64,000 bases of DNA from Actinoplanes oblitus. GTDB lineage: Bacteria > Actinomycetota > Actinomycetes > Mycobacteriales > Micromonosporaceae. This document shows positions 29,561 through 39,033 of the stretch, in pieces; positions within the stretch are counted from its first letter, which is position 1; every line of letters starts with the position of its first letter. The notes below the pieces were generated by a model, which saw nothing but the letters and a program-made list of their open reading frames with translations, ran no database searches and had not been told where the DNA came from. The stretch covers positions 7,641,501 through 7,705,500 of the forward strand of contig NZ_CP126980.1 in assembly GCF_030252345.1 (NCBI RefSeq), given 5' to 3'. Both the position numbers and the translations under genes were made by a program.

Positions 29561-31558
29561 TCAGACGGCCGACGGCCCGGTGTTGGTCCGGGAGCGCACC
29601 ACCTCGACGACGTGCGCGACGGCCTCGTCGATCGTGACGCCGTTGCGCTGCGAGCCGTCCCGGTAGCGGAACGACACGGTGCCGCCGTTCACGTCGTCGT
29701 CGCCGGCGATCGCCATGAACGGGATCTTCTGCTGCTGCGCGGTCCGGATCTTCTTCTGCATCCGGTCGGTGGAGAAGTCCACCTCGGCCCGGATGCCCTC
29801 CTTGCGCAGGCGCTCGACGAACGCCGACAGGTAGTCGGCGTGGTCGTCGCGGATCGGGATGCCGACCACCTGCACCGGCGCCAGCCAGGCCGGGAACGCG
29901 CCCGCGTAGTGCTCCACCAGCACGCCGAAGAACCGCTCGAGGGACCCGAACTTCGCCGAGTGGATCATCACCGGCTCCTGCCGGGTGCCGTCGGCCGCCT
30001 GGTACTCGAGGCCGAACCGGGCCGGCATGTTGAAGTCGTACTGGATCGTCGACATCTGCCACGTCCGGCCGATCGCGTCCTTGGCCTGCACGCTGATCTT
30101 CGGACCGTAGAACGCCGCGCCACCCGGGTCGAGCACCAGCTCCAGGCCGGACTCCTTCGCCACGTCCTCCAGCACGCGAGTGGCGGTCTCCCACTGCTTG
30201 TCCGTACCGATGAACTTGTCGCTCTGCGGGTCCCGGGTCGACAGCTCCAGGTAGTAGTCGTCCAGGCCGAAGTCGTCGAGCAGCGAGCGGACGAAGTTCA
30301 ACAGGTGCTTGATCTCGGCCGGGGCCTGCTCGGCGGTCACGTAGGAGTGCGAGTCGTCCTGGGTCAGGCCGCGCACCCGGGTCAGGCCGTGCACCACGCC
30401 GGACTTCTCGTAGCGGTAGACCGTGCCGAACTCGAACAGCCGCATCGGCAGCTCACGGTAGGACCGCCCGCGCGACCTGAAGATCAGGTTGTGCATCGGG
30501 CAGTTCATCGCCTTGAGGTAGTAGTCCGCACCCTCCAGCTGCATCGGGGGGAACATCGTGTCCTTGTAGTAGGGCAGGTGGCCCGACGTGAGGAACAGGT
30601 TCTCCTTGCTGATGTGCGGGCTGCCGACGTACTGGAAGCCCTCCTCGATGTGGCGGGCGCGGACGTAGTCCTCCATCTCGCGCTTGATCACGCCACCCTT
30701 CGGGTGGAAGACCACGAGACCCGACCCGATCTCATCGGGGAACGAGAACAGGTCCAGCTCGGTGCCCAGCTTGCGGTGGTCCCGGCGTTCGGCTTCGGCA
30801 AGACGATTGAGGTACGCCTTGAGCTCGTCACGCGACGGCCACGCCGTACCGTAGATCCGTTGAAGTTGCGGGTTCTTCTCCGACCCGCGCCAGTACGCGG
30901 CGGCCGAGCGCATCAGCTTGAACGCCGGGATCAGCCGGGTCGACGGCAGGTGCGGGCCCCGGCACAGGTCGCCCCAGACGCGCTTGCCGTCCTTGTCGAC
31001 GTTGTCGTAATGGGTGAGCTCGCCGGCACCGACGGCCGCCGCCTCCGCGTCCACGTCGCCCTTGATGTCGACCAGTTCCAGCTTGAACGGCTCGGCGTGC
31101 AACTCGGCCTTGGCCTCGTCGAGCGACGAGTACTCCCGGCGGTGGAAGGTCTGACCCGCCTTGACGATCTCCTGCATCCGCTTCTCGAGCTTCGTCAGGT
31201 CCTCCGGCTGGAACGGCTTCGCCACGTCGAAGTCGTAGTAGAAGCCGTCCCGGATCGGCGGGCCGATGCCCAGTTTCGCCTCCGGGAAGACGTCCTGCAC
31301 GGCCTGGGCGAGCACGTGCGCGGTGGAGTGGCGCAGCACGTCGAGGCCGTCCGGCTCGTCGATGGCGACCGGGGTGACCTCGGTGTCGGCGGCCGGCGTC
31401 CAGGTCAGGTCACGCAGCCGGCCGTCGGCCTCGCGGACCACGACGACGGCTTTCGGCCCGTTGGCCGGGAGCCCGGCGGCGGCCACCGCGTCGGCCGCCG
31501 TAGTCCCGGCCGGGACGACTAGGGGGTCGGCCACAGCGGGTGTACGGGGTGCGGACAC
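29561..31558 (-). CDS. thrS: Threonine--tRNA ligase
   Basis: Charges tRNA-Thr. About 665 residues: TGS domain (about 10-60), the editing domain with [12 protein letters not shown], the class II catalytic core ([45 protein letters not shown]) and the anticodon-binding domain. I prefer GTG at 31558, with GGAG 6 nt upstream, over ATG at 31570. It is followed by the HIT gene. No T-box-type leader is visible. Confidence 0.95.
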   Translation of the reverse strand: MSAPRTPAVADPLVVPAGTTAADAVAAAGLPANGPKAVVVVREADGRLRDLTWTPAADTEVTPVAIDEPDGLDVLRHSTAHVLAQAVQDVFPEAKLGIGPPIRDGFYYDFDVAKPFQPEDLTKLEKRMQEIVKAGQTFHRREYSSLDEAKAELHAEPFKLELVDIKGDVDAEAAAVGAGELTHYDNVDKDGKRVWGDLCRGPHLPSTRLIPAFKLMRSAAAYWRGSEKNPQLQRIYGTAWPSRDELKAYLNRLAEAERRDHRKLGTELDLFSFPDEIGSGLVVFHPKGGVIKREMEDYVRARHIEEGFQYVGSPHISKENLFLTSGHLPYYKDTMFPPMQLEGADYYLKAMNCPMHNLIFRSRGRSYRELPMRLFEFGTVYRYEKSGVVHGLTRVRGLTQDDSHSYVTAEQAPAEIKHLLNFVRSLLDDFGLDDYYLELSTRDPQSDKFIGTDKQWETATRVLEDVAKESGLELVLDPGGAAFYGPKISVQAKDAIGRTWQMSTIQYDFNMPARFGLEYQAADGTRQEPVMIHSAKFGSLERFFGVLVEHYAGAFPAWLAPVQVVGIPIRDDHADYLSAFVERLRKEGIRAEVDFSTDRMQKKIRTAQQQKIPFMAIAGDDDVNGGTVSFRYRDGSQRNGVTIDEAVAHVVEVVRSRTNTGPSAV

Positions 31559-31611
31559 GGTGTTCTCCATTCAGAAGGCGACTGAGCGTCCTGATGCTAT
31601 CCGCCTGCGGA

Positions 31612-32580
31612 TCACTCGCCGCTCGCGGCGGCCAGCCACGCCGGTAACGGCTCCCGGCTGGACAGCCAGGCGCCCGGGATGCCGTCGGCGCCGGTGTACG
31701 CCGCCACCACTCCGCCGGCGATCGCCGCTGTGGTGTCCACGTCCCCGCCGGCCACCACGCACGCCGCCACGGCCGCCGGGTAGTCGTCCAGATAGCGGTC
31801 GGCCACCCAGAGCGCGAACGGCACGGTGTCCTGCGCGGTCGCCTGACCGCCGTTGCCCAGCCGGGCCGCGGCCTCCTCGACGCCCTTGACCGAGGCCGCC
31901 TCGCGGAGCCCGTCGTGGACCACGCCCGCCCCGGTGTGCGCCGCGGTGGCCAGCAACAACCGGCCGGGGTCGGGCCGCTCCCCGTTGAGCCGGGCGGCCG
32001 CGGCGAACGCGGCGGCCACCGACACCGCCACCCCGCCGGCGATCCCCTCCGGGTGCGCGTGGGTCACCTCGGCGGCCCGGGCGCCCTGGACCGCGGCGTG
32101 CTGGAGCGAGTCGGCGTGCCACGCGCCGAGCGGGGCCGCGCGCATCGCCGCGCCGTTGCCGCAGGAGCCCTGCCCGTCGAACGCCGCCGCCGCCGCGATC
32201 GGCCAGGGCACGCCCTCGCGGATCTGGCGCAGCATCACCACCGCACCGGGGCCGTAGCCCCGATAGGGCTCGAAGACGTCGCCGAGGCGCGCGGCGAAGG
32301 CGTCCCGGTCGAAGTCGCCCTCGTCCAGGGTGGCCACCAGGCAGCAGGCCTGCTCGGTGTCGTCGGTCCAGTCCCAGGGCGGTGCCGGGGTGCGGGCGGC
32401 GAGCAGGTCGGACGGCTTGTTGCCGGGCACGAAGTACTGGGCTCCGAGCGCGTCACCGACACTGAGGCCGGCCAGGCTCTCGAGGGCCAACGCGAGTCGC
32501 GTACCGGGGAAAAGTGTGAAGGACATCGGTACTTCGGATCGTATTCCATCACTGAGGGTCATCAAAGCATCTCGTTCCAT
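31612..32580 (-). CDS. ADP-ribosylglycohydrolase family protein
   Basis: Predicted to remove ADP-ribose from modified proteins or small molecules. The 322-residue protein has the DraG/ARH fold, with GLSVGDALGAQYF near the start, the metal-site segments TDDTEQACCLVATL and GGDVDTTAAIAGG, and GNGAAMRAAPLG. ATG at 32580 has AAAGGG upstream; internal ATGs at 32562 and 32526 are alternatives. It is divergent from the response regulator, with only 42 bp between starts, so the two promoters must overlap. Confidence 0.9.
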   Translation of the reverse strand: MERDALMTLSDGIRSEVPMSFTLFPGTRLALALESLAGLSVGDALGAQYFVPGNKPSDLLAARTPAPPWDWTDDTEQACCLVATLDEGDFDRDAFAARLGDVFEPYRGYGPGAVVMLRQIREGVPWPIAAAAAFDGQGSCGNGAAMRAAPLGAWHADSLQHAAVQGARAAEVTHAHPEGIAGGVAVSVAAAFAAAARLNGERPDPGRLLLATAAHTGAGVVHDGLREAASVKGVEEAAARLGNGGQATAQDTVPFALWVADRYLDDYPAAVAACVVAGGDVDTTAAIAGGVVAAYTGADGIPGAWLSSREPLPAWLAAASGE

Positions 32581-32622
32581 GACCCTTTAGGTTCTGCCCG
32601 CCGGAGTCGGTACGGTCTTCGC

Positions 32623-33312
32623 ATGGCCACGGTGTTGCTCGTCGAAGACGATCATGTCGTGCGTGGCGCCATGCTCCGCTCGCTCGCCGACCGGGGGCAC
32701 GCCGTGCACGCCGTCGGCACCGCGCTGGAGGCACTCCGGCGGGTCGCCGCGGAGACCCCCGACCTCGTCGTGCTCGACCTCGGGCTGCCCGACCTGGACG
32801 GGTCGGACGCGCTGCGGATGCTGCGCGGCATCACCGACGTGCCGATCATCATCGCCACCGCGCGTGACGACGAGCAGACCGTCGTGCGCCTGTTGCGGGC
32901 CGGCGCCGACGACTACATGGTCAAACCGTTCACCGGCGCGCACCTGGACGCCCGGATCGCCACCGTGCTACGCCGGGTCGGCCGCGCCAGCCGGGCCGCG
33001 GCCCCCGCCGTCCACGAGGTGGGTGACTTGCGGGTTGACGTGGGCGAGCGGAGCGCTACCCTCGGCGACCAGCCGCTGGCGCTGACCCGCAAGGAGTTCG
33101 ACCTGCTGGCCTACCTCGCCGCCCGCCCGGGCCGAGTGGTTTCCCGTCGTGAGCTGTTGGAGGAGGTATGGCGACAGCCATCGGTCGGCGAGGACCAGAC
33201 CATCGACGTGCATTTGTACTGGCTCCGCCGGAAACTGGGCGAGTCCGCGGCGAAGCCCCGCTACCTGCGCACCGTGCGGGGGGTCGGATTCCGGTTGGTG
33301 GCGCCGGACTGA
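32623..33312 (+). CDS. OmpR-family response regulator
   Basis: A 229-residue two-component regulator. The receiver domain (1-115) has the acidic pair Asp9/Asp10, phospho-acceptor Asp52 and Lys101. A winged-helix DNA-binding domain (about 135-227; KEFDLLAYLAARPGRVVSRR and RTVRGVGFRL) follows. ATG at 32623 matches the family N-terminus MATVLLVEDD. The sensor kinase starts within a few nt of its stop, so the pair is co-translated. Confidence 0.94.
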   Translation: MATVLLVEDDHVVRGAMLRSLADRGHAVHAVGTALEALRRVAAETPDLVVLDLGLPDLDGSDALRMLRGITDVPIIIATARDDEQTVVRLLRAGADDYMVKPFTGAHLDARIATVLRRVGRASRAAAPAVHEVGDLRVDVGERSATLGDQPLALTRKEFDLLAYLAARPGRVVSRRELLEEVWRQPSVGEDQTIDVHLYWLRRKLGESAAKPRYLRTVRGVGFRLVAPD

Positions 33313-33314
33313 GG

Positions 33315-34700
33315 TTGCGGCTGGCGTACACGACCGCCGCCACCACCGCTGTCGCCGCACTGGTCTTCCTGGTCCCGCTGGGCTGGGGCCTGCGCTCCGA
33401 CCACCGCGAGCAGGCGCTCGCCGACGCGGCCCGCAAGACTTCCACGGTGGCCGGCGCGATCGTCGCCGGCGCCGGGCCGAAAGGCATGAACGCCGCTGTC
33501 GCCGCGGCCGGCGGCCCGGTGGTGCACGTCCCGGGCCTGGCGCCCAGCGACGGCGGCCGGGCCAGCGCCCAGCAGATCGACCAGGCCGCGACCACGACCG
33601 AGGCCAGCGTCGTGGACGTGGCCGGCGGCGTGGTCCGGTTGCAGCCGGTCACCACGGCCGGCAAGTCCTGGGTGGTCGAGGCCTTCGTGCCGGACTCCGC
33701 CCTGGGCGAGAACACCGCGCGTGACTGGTGGCTGCTGCTCGGGCTGGCCGTGATCCTGGTCGGCGGGTCGGTGATAGTCGTCGACCGGCTCGCCCGCGGC
33801 GCCGTCTCCTCGGCGAACAACCTGGTCGAGGCGGCCCTCGCGGTCGGCGACGGCGACCTGGACGTGCGCATCTCCCCGTCCGGCCCGCGCGAGCTGGCCG
33901 AGGCCGGTTACGCCTTCAACCGGATGGCCGACCGCCTGGTCAGCTCCCGCACCGACGAGCGGGAGCTGGTCGCCGACCTGTCGCACCGGCTGCGCACCCC
34001 ACTCACCGCGCTGCGCCTGGACGCCGAGGCGCTCGACCCGGACGACACCCAGATCATCGACCTGACGGCCGACGAGGTGGACCGGCGGCGCGGCATCCGG
34101 CGCATCCGGCAGGCCATCGCCACCCTCGAGGACGAGGTCAACTCCCTGATCAACACCACCCGGCAGGCGGTCGCGGCGGAGGTGGCGGCAGCTCCCGAGG
34201 AGGGTCTGTGCGATGCCAGCGAGGTGGTCCGCGAGCGGATGACGTTCTGGTCCGCGCTGGCCGGCGACCAGAACCGGCAGTTCCGGGTGGTCGGCGCGCA
34301 CCTGCGCATCCCGGTGCCGGTGGCCCGCGCCGAGCTGGCCGCCGCGCTGGACGCGATCCTCGGCAACGTCTTCCGGTACACCCCGCAGGGCACCGCGTTC
34401 GAGGTGGCGCTCTCCCGCCGGGACGGCTGGGTGGCGCTGCGGGTGGACGACGCCGGTCCGGGCATCCCCGACCCGGAGAGAGCCCTGCGCCGCGGCCAGA
34501 GCCAGCAGGGCTCGACCGGCCTGGGCCTGGACATCGCCCGCCGGCTCACCCAGTCCACCGGCGGCTCGGTCAGCCTGGACCGGGCCACCATGGGTGGGGC
34601 CAGCGTGGTGATGCTGATCGCCGACGCCGAGGCCACCCCCAAGACCCCGAGTCGTTTCGGACTGGTCGGCCGCGGCCGGCTGGGACGACGCCCGAGCTGA
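33315..34700 (+). CDS. Two-component sensor histidine kinase
   Basis: About 461 residues. Two membrane segments (about 5-23 and 138-157) bracket an extracytoplasmic sensor region of about 115 residues. A HAMP domain, the H-box LSHRLRTPLTALRLDAEAL and an ATPase domain with N-box GNVFRYTP, DDAGPGIPDP and GSTGLGLDIARR follow. The HAMP-to-H-box spacing is normal. The only in-frame start codon near the family N-terminus is TTG at 33315, 2 nt after the regulator stop; an upstream in-frame ATG (33168) would read through the regulator gene. The signal sensed is unknown. Confidence 0.9.
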   Translation: MRLAYTTAATTAVAALVFLVPLGWGLRSDHREQALADAARKTSTVAGAIVAGAGPKGMNAAVAAAGGPVVHVPGLAPSDGGRASAQQIDQAATTTEASVVDVAGGVVRLQPVTTAGKSWVVEAFVPDSALGENTARDWWLLLGLAVILVGGSVIVVDRLARGAVSSANNLVEAALAVGDGDLDVRISPSGPRELAEAGYAFNRMADRLVSSRTDERELVADLSHRLRTPLTALRLDAEALDPDDTQIIDLTADEVDRRRGIRRIRQAIATLEDEVNSLINTTRQAVAAEVAAAPEEGLCDASEVVRERMTFWSALAGDQNRQFRVVGAHLRIPVPVARAELAAALDAILGNVFRYTPQGTAFEVALSRRDGWVALRVDDAGPGIPDPERALRRGQSQQGSTGLGLDIARRLTQSTGGSVSLDRATMGGASVVMLIADAEATPKTPSRFGLVGRGRLGRRPS

Positions 34701-34949
34701 TCCGCAAGCCCCCTCCCCCGTACGGAACAGAAGTTGCTTAGATCTGCTTTAAGAGTGTTCCCCTGGCTCTCCGGGCCTGGCAGTGTTCCCTCCGATCCCA
34801 TCCGGCTCCCCGGCTCGCTCACCGCACGTCCCCATCGCCGCGACCGGCGGAGCCCCGGCGTGGTGGGAGGCGGGCACCCCATGGCCCCCTCCCACCGCGC
34901 ACCAGCTCGACCCGCTCGACCTGCTCGACAGTTCCGACAAGGAGACGCT

Positions 34950-37214
34950 TTGCCCGCGCATCGCCGGTCAGCGTTCCACGGGTCGCCCCCCGGGCGGCGC
35001 CGTGCCGGAGTCGAGCGGGGGAAGCCGACACGCTCCGTCACCACCCGGATGCTTCCGGTGGCCCTCGGGCTGGCCCTGCTCGGGGTCGGCGGCGTGGTCG
35101 GCCCCAGCGTGATCGGCGCCTCCGCGCCCGACGACCCCGGCCGGTTCGAGCTCACCGCGCTGCCCGCCGACGCTCCCGACCAGGGCCTGGTCTACGAGGG
35201 GCTCAAGCCGGCTGCCGCGAACGCGCTGTGCGCCGGGTCGTACGTGCTGTTCGAGGAGACCTGCACGCACGGCCCGGACCGGGCGCCCACCGGCCTGGCC
35301 GTCGGCCGGGACGTCGCCCCGGTCACCGCCGCCGCCAAGCTGCCCTCGTCGGTACGCGTGCTGCCGAGAAGCGCCGTCCCCGGGGACGGCGAGATCGCCC
35401 GTGAGCTGGGTGGCAGCGCGCTCACCCCGGAGGCGCCGGCGCTGATCCCCGACCCGGCACCGGGCAACGCCGACTTCGTGCTCGGCCCGGACGGCGTGGC
35501 CTGCGAGGGCGACGGGCAGAGCGGCAAGCGCGTGCAGGCGCTCTACCTCTACACCGCCGGCGGCGCCAGCCGGTACGGCAAGTACGTCAACTCGTTCCGC
35601 ACCTGGGCCGGCGGCGTCGACGCCATCTTCGACGCGAGTGCCGGCGAGACCGGGGGCTCCCGGCACGTGCGCTACCTGACCACCGCCGACTGCACTGTCG
35701 CCGTCTCCGAGGTGGAGCTGCCGGCCGGTTCGCTCGACTCGTTCGCCGCCACCGTCAAGGCGCTCGGCGCGCTCGGCTACAACCGCACCGACCGCAAGTA
35801 CCTGATGTTCGCCGACACCAACGTCTACTGCGGCATCGGCACCTACGTCGACGACCAGCGCCCGGGCCGGACCAACCGCAACAACGCCGGCCCGTCGTAC
35901 GCCCGGGTCGACTCCGGCTGCTGGAGCTCGGCGATGGCGGCGCTCGAGCTGACCCACGTGTTCGGCGCGGTACTCAACGGCGCGCCGAACGGCACCGGCG
36001 CCGGTGGCTGCCGGGACGACTTCGACCTGCTCTGCGGCGCCGACCGGGCGAACCGCGCGGTCCGCCAGGCCTGCCCGAAATCGCACGAGGTGCGGCTGGA
36101 CTGCGGGCACGACGACTACTTCGACACCAACCCGGAGCCGGGCAGCTTCCTGGACACCCACTGGAACGTGGCGCTCAGCGACTTCCTGCTGCGCAGCGAC
36201 GGCGGCGACGACATCCCGGACGTGCCGGGCGCCGTCACCCCCGACCCGACGACCAGCCCCAGCACGCCGGCCACCACCGCGCCGGCCACGCCGGACCCGT
36301 CACCCAGCTCCGCGTCGCCGAGCCCGAGCATCAGCGCCAGCACCCCGGCCGGCGACACCCCGGCCGCCCCGAGCCCCACGCCGAGCACCTCGGCCGCGCC
36401 GCTGCCCGGCGTGAGCGCCTCGCCGGGCGCCCAGGTCGCTGTCGAACCGGCCGCCTTCGAGCAGCCGCACGCCGAGAGCGGCGTCAACGGCTCCGGCGAC
36501 CAGGACGCCGGCGCCCCCGAGCCGGAGACCGGTGGCGGTTCCGGGGTGCAGGCCGTCCTGGAGATCCGCGACGCGACCAGCATGTCGGCCCGGCTCACCT
36601 GGAGTGCCGCGTCCGACAAGGCGAAATACCAGGTGTGGGTGGACGGCAAGCCGGTGGCCACCACGAAGGCGACGCGGGCGCGGCTGATCGGCCTCAAGCC
36701 GGACGCCACCTACCGGGTCGAGATCACCAGCAAGACGCTCGACTACCACGCGACCGGCACGGCCCGGACCGCCCCGGCGGCCCGCCCGGTGCAGAACTCG
36801 TACTTCGTGCTGGCCAACGCGCTGACCGGCGGCGCGGCCGACCTCTACGCGGCACGTACCGCCGACGGCACACCCGCCACCCTCGCCCCGGCCGACGGCG
36901 GCAACCAGCAGCAGTGGCAGCTCGTCCCGGCGGCCGCCGAGGGCAGCTACACGCTGGTCTCCCGGGCCAGCGGCAAGTGCCTGCTGCCACTCGGCGGCGT
37001 CGCGGTGGCCGGCGCCCCGCTGGTGCAGGGCGACTGCGCGAGCGCCGGCACCCAGTGGCGGCTGCAGGCCTCCGACTACGGCTTCACGCTGCGCAGCGGG
37101 ACCGGGGATCTGGCGGTCGGTGTCGGCAGCCAGCGGTTCGGCTGGCACCGGGTGCTGACCCTGCAGCCGGACACCGGCCAGCGCCACCAGAGCTGGACAG
37201 CGGTCCCCAACTGA
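34950..37214 (+). CDS. Secreted protein with degenerate metallopeptidase motif, Fn3 and ricin-B lectin domains
   Basis: About 754 residues. A basic N-terminus and hydrophobic segment (about 34-55) act as signal or anchor. A Cys-rich domain (about 60-430) follows. Next come a Pro/Thr/Ser/Ala linker (about 430-515), a fibronectin type III domain (about 530-610) and a ricin-type beta-trefoil (about 615-754; QQQWQL, GTQWRL, HQSW). The first domain resembles secreted actinobacterial proteins with a zinc HExxH motif, but here that site is LELTH (332-336). TTG at 34950 is chosen for AAGGAG 8 nt upstream. The lectin suggests carbohydrate binding outside the cell. The 249 bp in front hold only a leader. 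Confidence 0.78.
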   Translation: MPAHRRSAFHGSPPGRRRAGVERGKPTRSVTTRMLPVALGLALLGVGGVVGPSVIGASAPDDPGRFELTALPADAPDQGLVYEGLKPAAANALCAGSYVLFEETCTHGPDRAPTGLAVGRDVAPVTAAAKLPSSVRVLPRSAVPGDGEIARELGGSALTPEAPALIPDPAPGNADFVLGPDGVACEGDGQSGKRVQALYLYTAGGASRYGKYVNSFRTWAGGVDAIFDASAGETGGSRHVRYLTTADCTVAVSEVELPAGSLDSFAATVKALGALGYNRTDRKYLMFADTNVYCGIGTYVDDQRPGRTNRNNAGPSYARVDSGCWSSAMAALELTHVFGAVLNGAPNGTGAGGCRDDFDLLCGADRANRAVRQACPKSHEVRLDCGHDDYFDTNPEPGSFLDTHWNVALSDFLLRSDGGDDIPDVPGAVTPDPTTSPSTPATTAPATPDPSPSSASPSPSISASTPAGDTPAAPSPTPSTSAAPLPGVSASPGAQVAVEPAAFEQPHAESGVNGSGDQDAGAPEPETGGGSGVQAVLEIRDATSMSARLTWSAASDKAKYQVWVDGKPVATTKATRARLIGLKPDATYRVEITSKTLDYHATGTARTAPAARPVQNSYFVLANALTGGAADLYAARTADGTPATLAPADGGNQQQWQLVPAAAEGSYTLVSRASGKCLLPLGGVAVAGAPLVQGDCASAGTQWRLQASDYGFTLRSGTGDLAVGVGSQRFGWHRVLTLQPDTGQRHQSWTAVPN

Positions 37215-37272
37215 CCGATGCCATCGAGGCCGCGAAGACACCCCGCCGCCGAGGACAGACAGGAGGGAAGCG

Positions 37273-37419
37273 ATGCCCGATCTGCTGCGCAGGCCGGAGA
37301 CCGAGCCGGAGGAGGATCCGGCCCGGTTCAACCAGCGACGCCTCGTCCGCTGGCTGACCATCCTCACGATCGGCACGCTCGTGATGCTGGCCTGCTGGCA
37401 GGATCCGCTGTACCCCTAG
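37273..37419 (+). CDS. Small membrane protein, 48 residues
   Basis: A short gene with an excellent AGGAGG 8 nt before the ATG. The product starts MPDLLRRPETEPEEDP, has a basic patch (RFNQRRLVRW) and one C-terminal membrane segment (LTILTIGTLVMLACW). The family is not recognised. It lies 58 bp after the secreted lectin protein, in the same direction, and is followed 2 nt later by a strong hairpin, so it may be co-transcribed with that gene. Confidence 0.72.
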   Translation: MPDLLRRPETEPEEDPARFNQRRLVRWLTILTIGTLVMLACWQDPLYP

Positions 37420-37421
37420 AT

Positions 37422-37462
37422 CCGCGTACCGGAAGACCGCATCACGATCTTCCGGTACGCGG
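37422..37462 (+). terminator. Hairpin between convergent genes
   Basis: A perfect 15-bp inverted repeat (37422-37436 with 37448-37462), 11-nt loop. No T-run follows on either strand. It lies between the small membrane protein and the adenosine deaminase gene and probably terminates both. Confidence 0.75.
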
Positions 37463-37532
37463 GTCCGCCGGGGTACGGATCGCACGCTCCCGCGCGGGCC
37501 GGGGCCGGCGGGTGGCTCCGGAGATCAACACC

Positions 37533-38558
37533 TCAGTGGGCGGCCGTGGCCTCGTAGGTGTCGATGTCGGCGATCAGCGCGGCCTTGCCCTCGGCGGACA
37601 GGAAGCTGTGCCGGACCGCGGCGCGGGCCAGGTCCGCGACGCCGGCCCGGTCCAGGCCGAGCAGGTCGGCGGCGACCGCGTACTCCCGCTCCAGCGTGGT
37701 GCCGAACATCGGCGGGTCGTCGGAGTTGACGCTGACCGGGACGCCCGCCGCGACCAGCCTGCCGATCGGGTGCTCGGCCAGGTCGGCGACCGCCCGGGTG
37801 CGCAGGTTCGACGTCGGGCAGACCTCCAGCGGGATCTGCCGCTCGGCCAGGTGGGCCATCAACCGCTCGTCCTGGGCCGCCGCGATGCCGTGGCCGATCC
37901 GCTCGGCGCCCAGCTCCCGGATCGCGTCCCAGATGGTCTCCGGCCCGGTGGTCTCCCCGGCGTGCGGGACACTGTGCAGCCCGGCCGCCCGCGCCTTGTC
38001 GAAGTACGGCTTGAACTGCGGCCGCGGCACCCCGATCTCCGGCCCGCCCAGCCCGAAACTGATCAGCCCGTCCGGTCGCTCGTCGAGGGCGATCCGCAGC
38101 GTCTCCTCGGCCGCCGGCAGCCCGGCCTCCCCCGGGATGTCGAAGCACCAGGCCAGGTCCACATCGAAGTCGCGGCGGGCACCGGCCCGGGCGTCCTCGA
38201 TCGCCTCGCAGAACGCCGGAGCCGGGATGCCGCGGCGCACGCTCGAATACGGGGTGACTGTCAGCTCCGCGTACCGCACCTGCTGGCGGCTCAGCTCGCG
38301 CCCGATCTCGTAGGTCAGCAGGCGCACGTCCGCGGCGTCCCGGATCAGGTCGACCACGCTCAGGTAGATCTCGATGAAGTGGGCGAAGTCGCGGAACTCG
38401 AAGTACTTCGCGAGCGCCTCGGGGTCGGCCGGCACCGGTGAGCTGCCCTCGTGCCGGGCCGCCAGCTCGGCAACGATCCGCGGGGAGGCCGATCCCACGT
38501 GGTGCACGTGCAACTCGGCCTTGGGCAGCCCGGCGATGAACGCCGTAAGGTCCGTCAC
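37533..38558 (-). CDS. add: Adenosine deaminase
   Basis: Deaminates adenosine to inosine in purine salvage. The 341-residue TIM barrel has the metal ligands His17/His19 (ELHVHHVGSASP), PHAGE, the catalytic RIGHG, VCPTSNL and SVNSDDPPMFGTTL. The HVHHVGS variant of the usual HLHLEGS is a known actinobacterial form. Start GTG at 38558 follows GAGGAGA. It is the only gene on its transcript; the 475 bp in front are repeat sequence. Confidence 0.93.
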   Translation of the reverse strand: MTDLTAFIAGLPKAELHVHHVGSASPRIVAELAARHEGSSPVPADPEALAKYFEFRDFAHFIEIYLSVVDLIRDAADVRLLTYEIGRELSRQQVRYAELTVTPYSSVRRGIPAPAFCEAIEDARAGARRDFDVDLAWCFDIPGEAGLPAAEETLRIALDERPDGLISFGLGGPEIGVPRPQFKPYFDKARAAGLHSVPHAGETTGPETIWDAIRELGAERIGHGIAAAQDERLMAHLAERQIPLEVCPTSNLRTRAVADLAEHPIGRLVAAGVPVSVNSDDPPMFGTTLEREYAVAADLLGLDRAGVADLARAAVRHSFLSAEGKAALIADIDTYEATAAH

Positions 38559-39033
38559 GACTCGTCTCCTCGGTCGGCAGCGGTACGAATCCCCTAGAAC
38601 TTAGCGACCATCCCGGTGCCGTCGGCGATGCCCCACCCGCAGCCGGCCGGGGGCCCGCTCGCAGCCGGTCCGCGATCGGCCCGGAGCCCACTCGCAGCCG
38701 GCCCGGAGCCCGCTCGCAGCCAGCCCGCGGTCGGCCCGAAGCTCGCTCGCAGCCGGCCCTTGGCTAGCCGGCAGGCAGCTCGCAGCCAGCTCGGGGATGG
38801 CGCATAGCGGACGCGCGGTCAGTCCCGAACCCGCTCGCAAGCAGCCCCGAGCCAGCCCGGGAACCGCTCGAAGCCCGCGCGGAGCAAGTCCGCAGCCCGC
38901 TCCCCTCGGCCACTACCCGCCCTCCCCCAAGGGGGCAGCCCCCGCAAGCAGTGTGGCCGGGCGAGGGAAGATCATGTGGGTGGGCTGTGGAAGTCGCCCC
39001 GCTGTGGACATCGCGTGTGTGGCGGAACGCTGT
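38559..39033. repeat. Gene-free region with an 11-bp-phased repeat array
   Basis: No gene is supported between the methyltransferase stop and the deaminase start. From about 38645 to 38905 the motif CGCTCGCAGCC and close variants recur at 38658, 38691, 38713, 38746, 38779, 38834 and 38867. Every interval is 22, 33 or 55 bp, that is, a multiple of 11. Open frames exist here only as a by-product of the 33-bp periodicity. The deaminase promoter must lie in or beside this array. Nothing notable is seen from 38906 to 39033. Confidence 0.82.

Noticed and set aside
29561..31700. T-box riboswitch upstream of thrS
   Set aside because: Only about 50 bp separate thrS from the next gene upstream, and no T-box sequence is present.
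38601..38840. Open frames of 60-80 codons in the 38.7-kb array
   Set aside because: They arise on both strands from the 33-bp periodicity; no ribosome site and no match to a known family.
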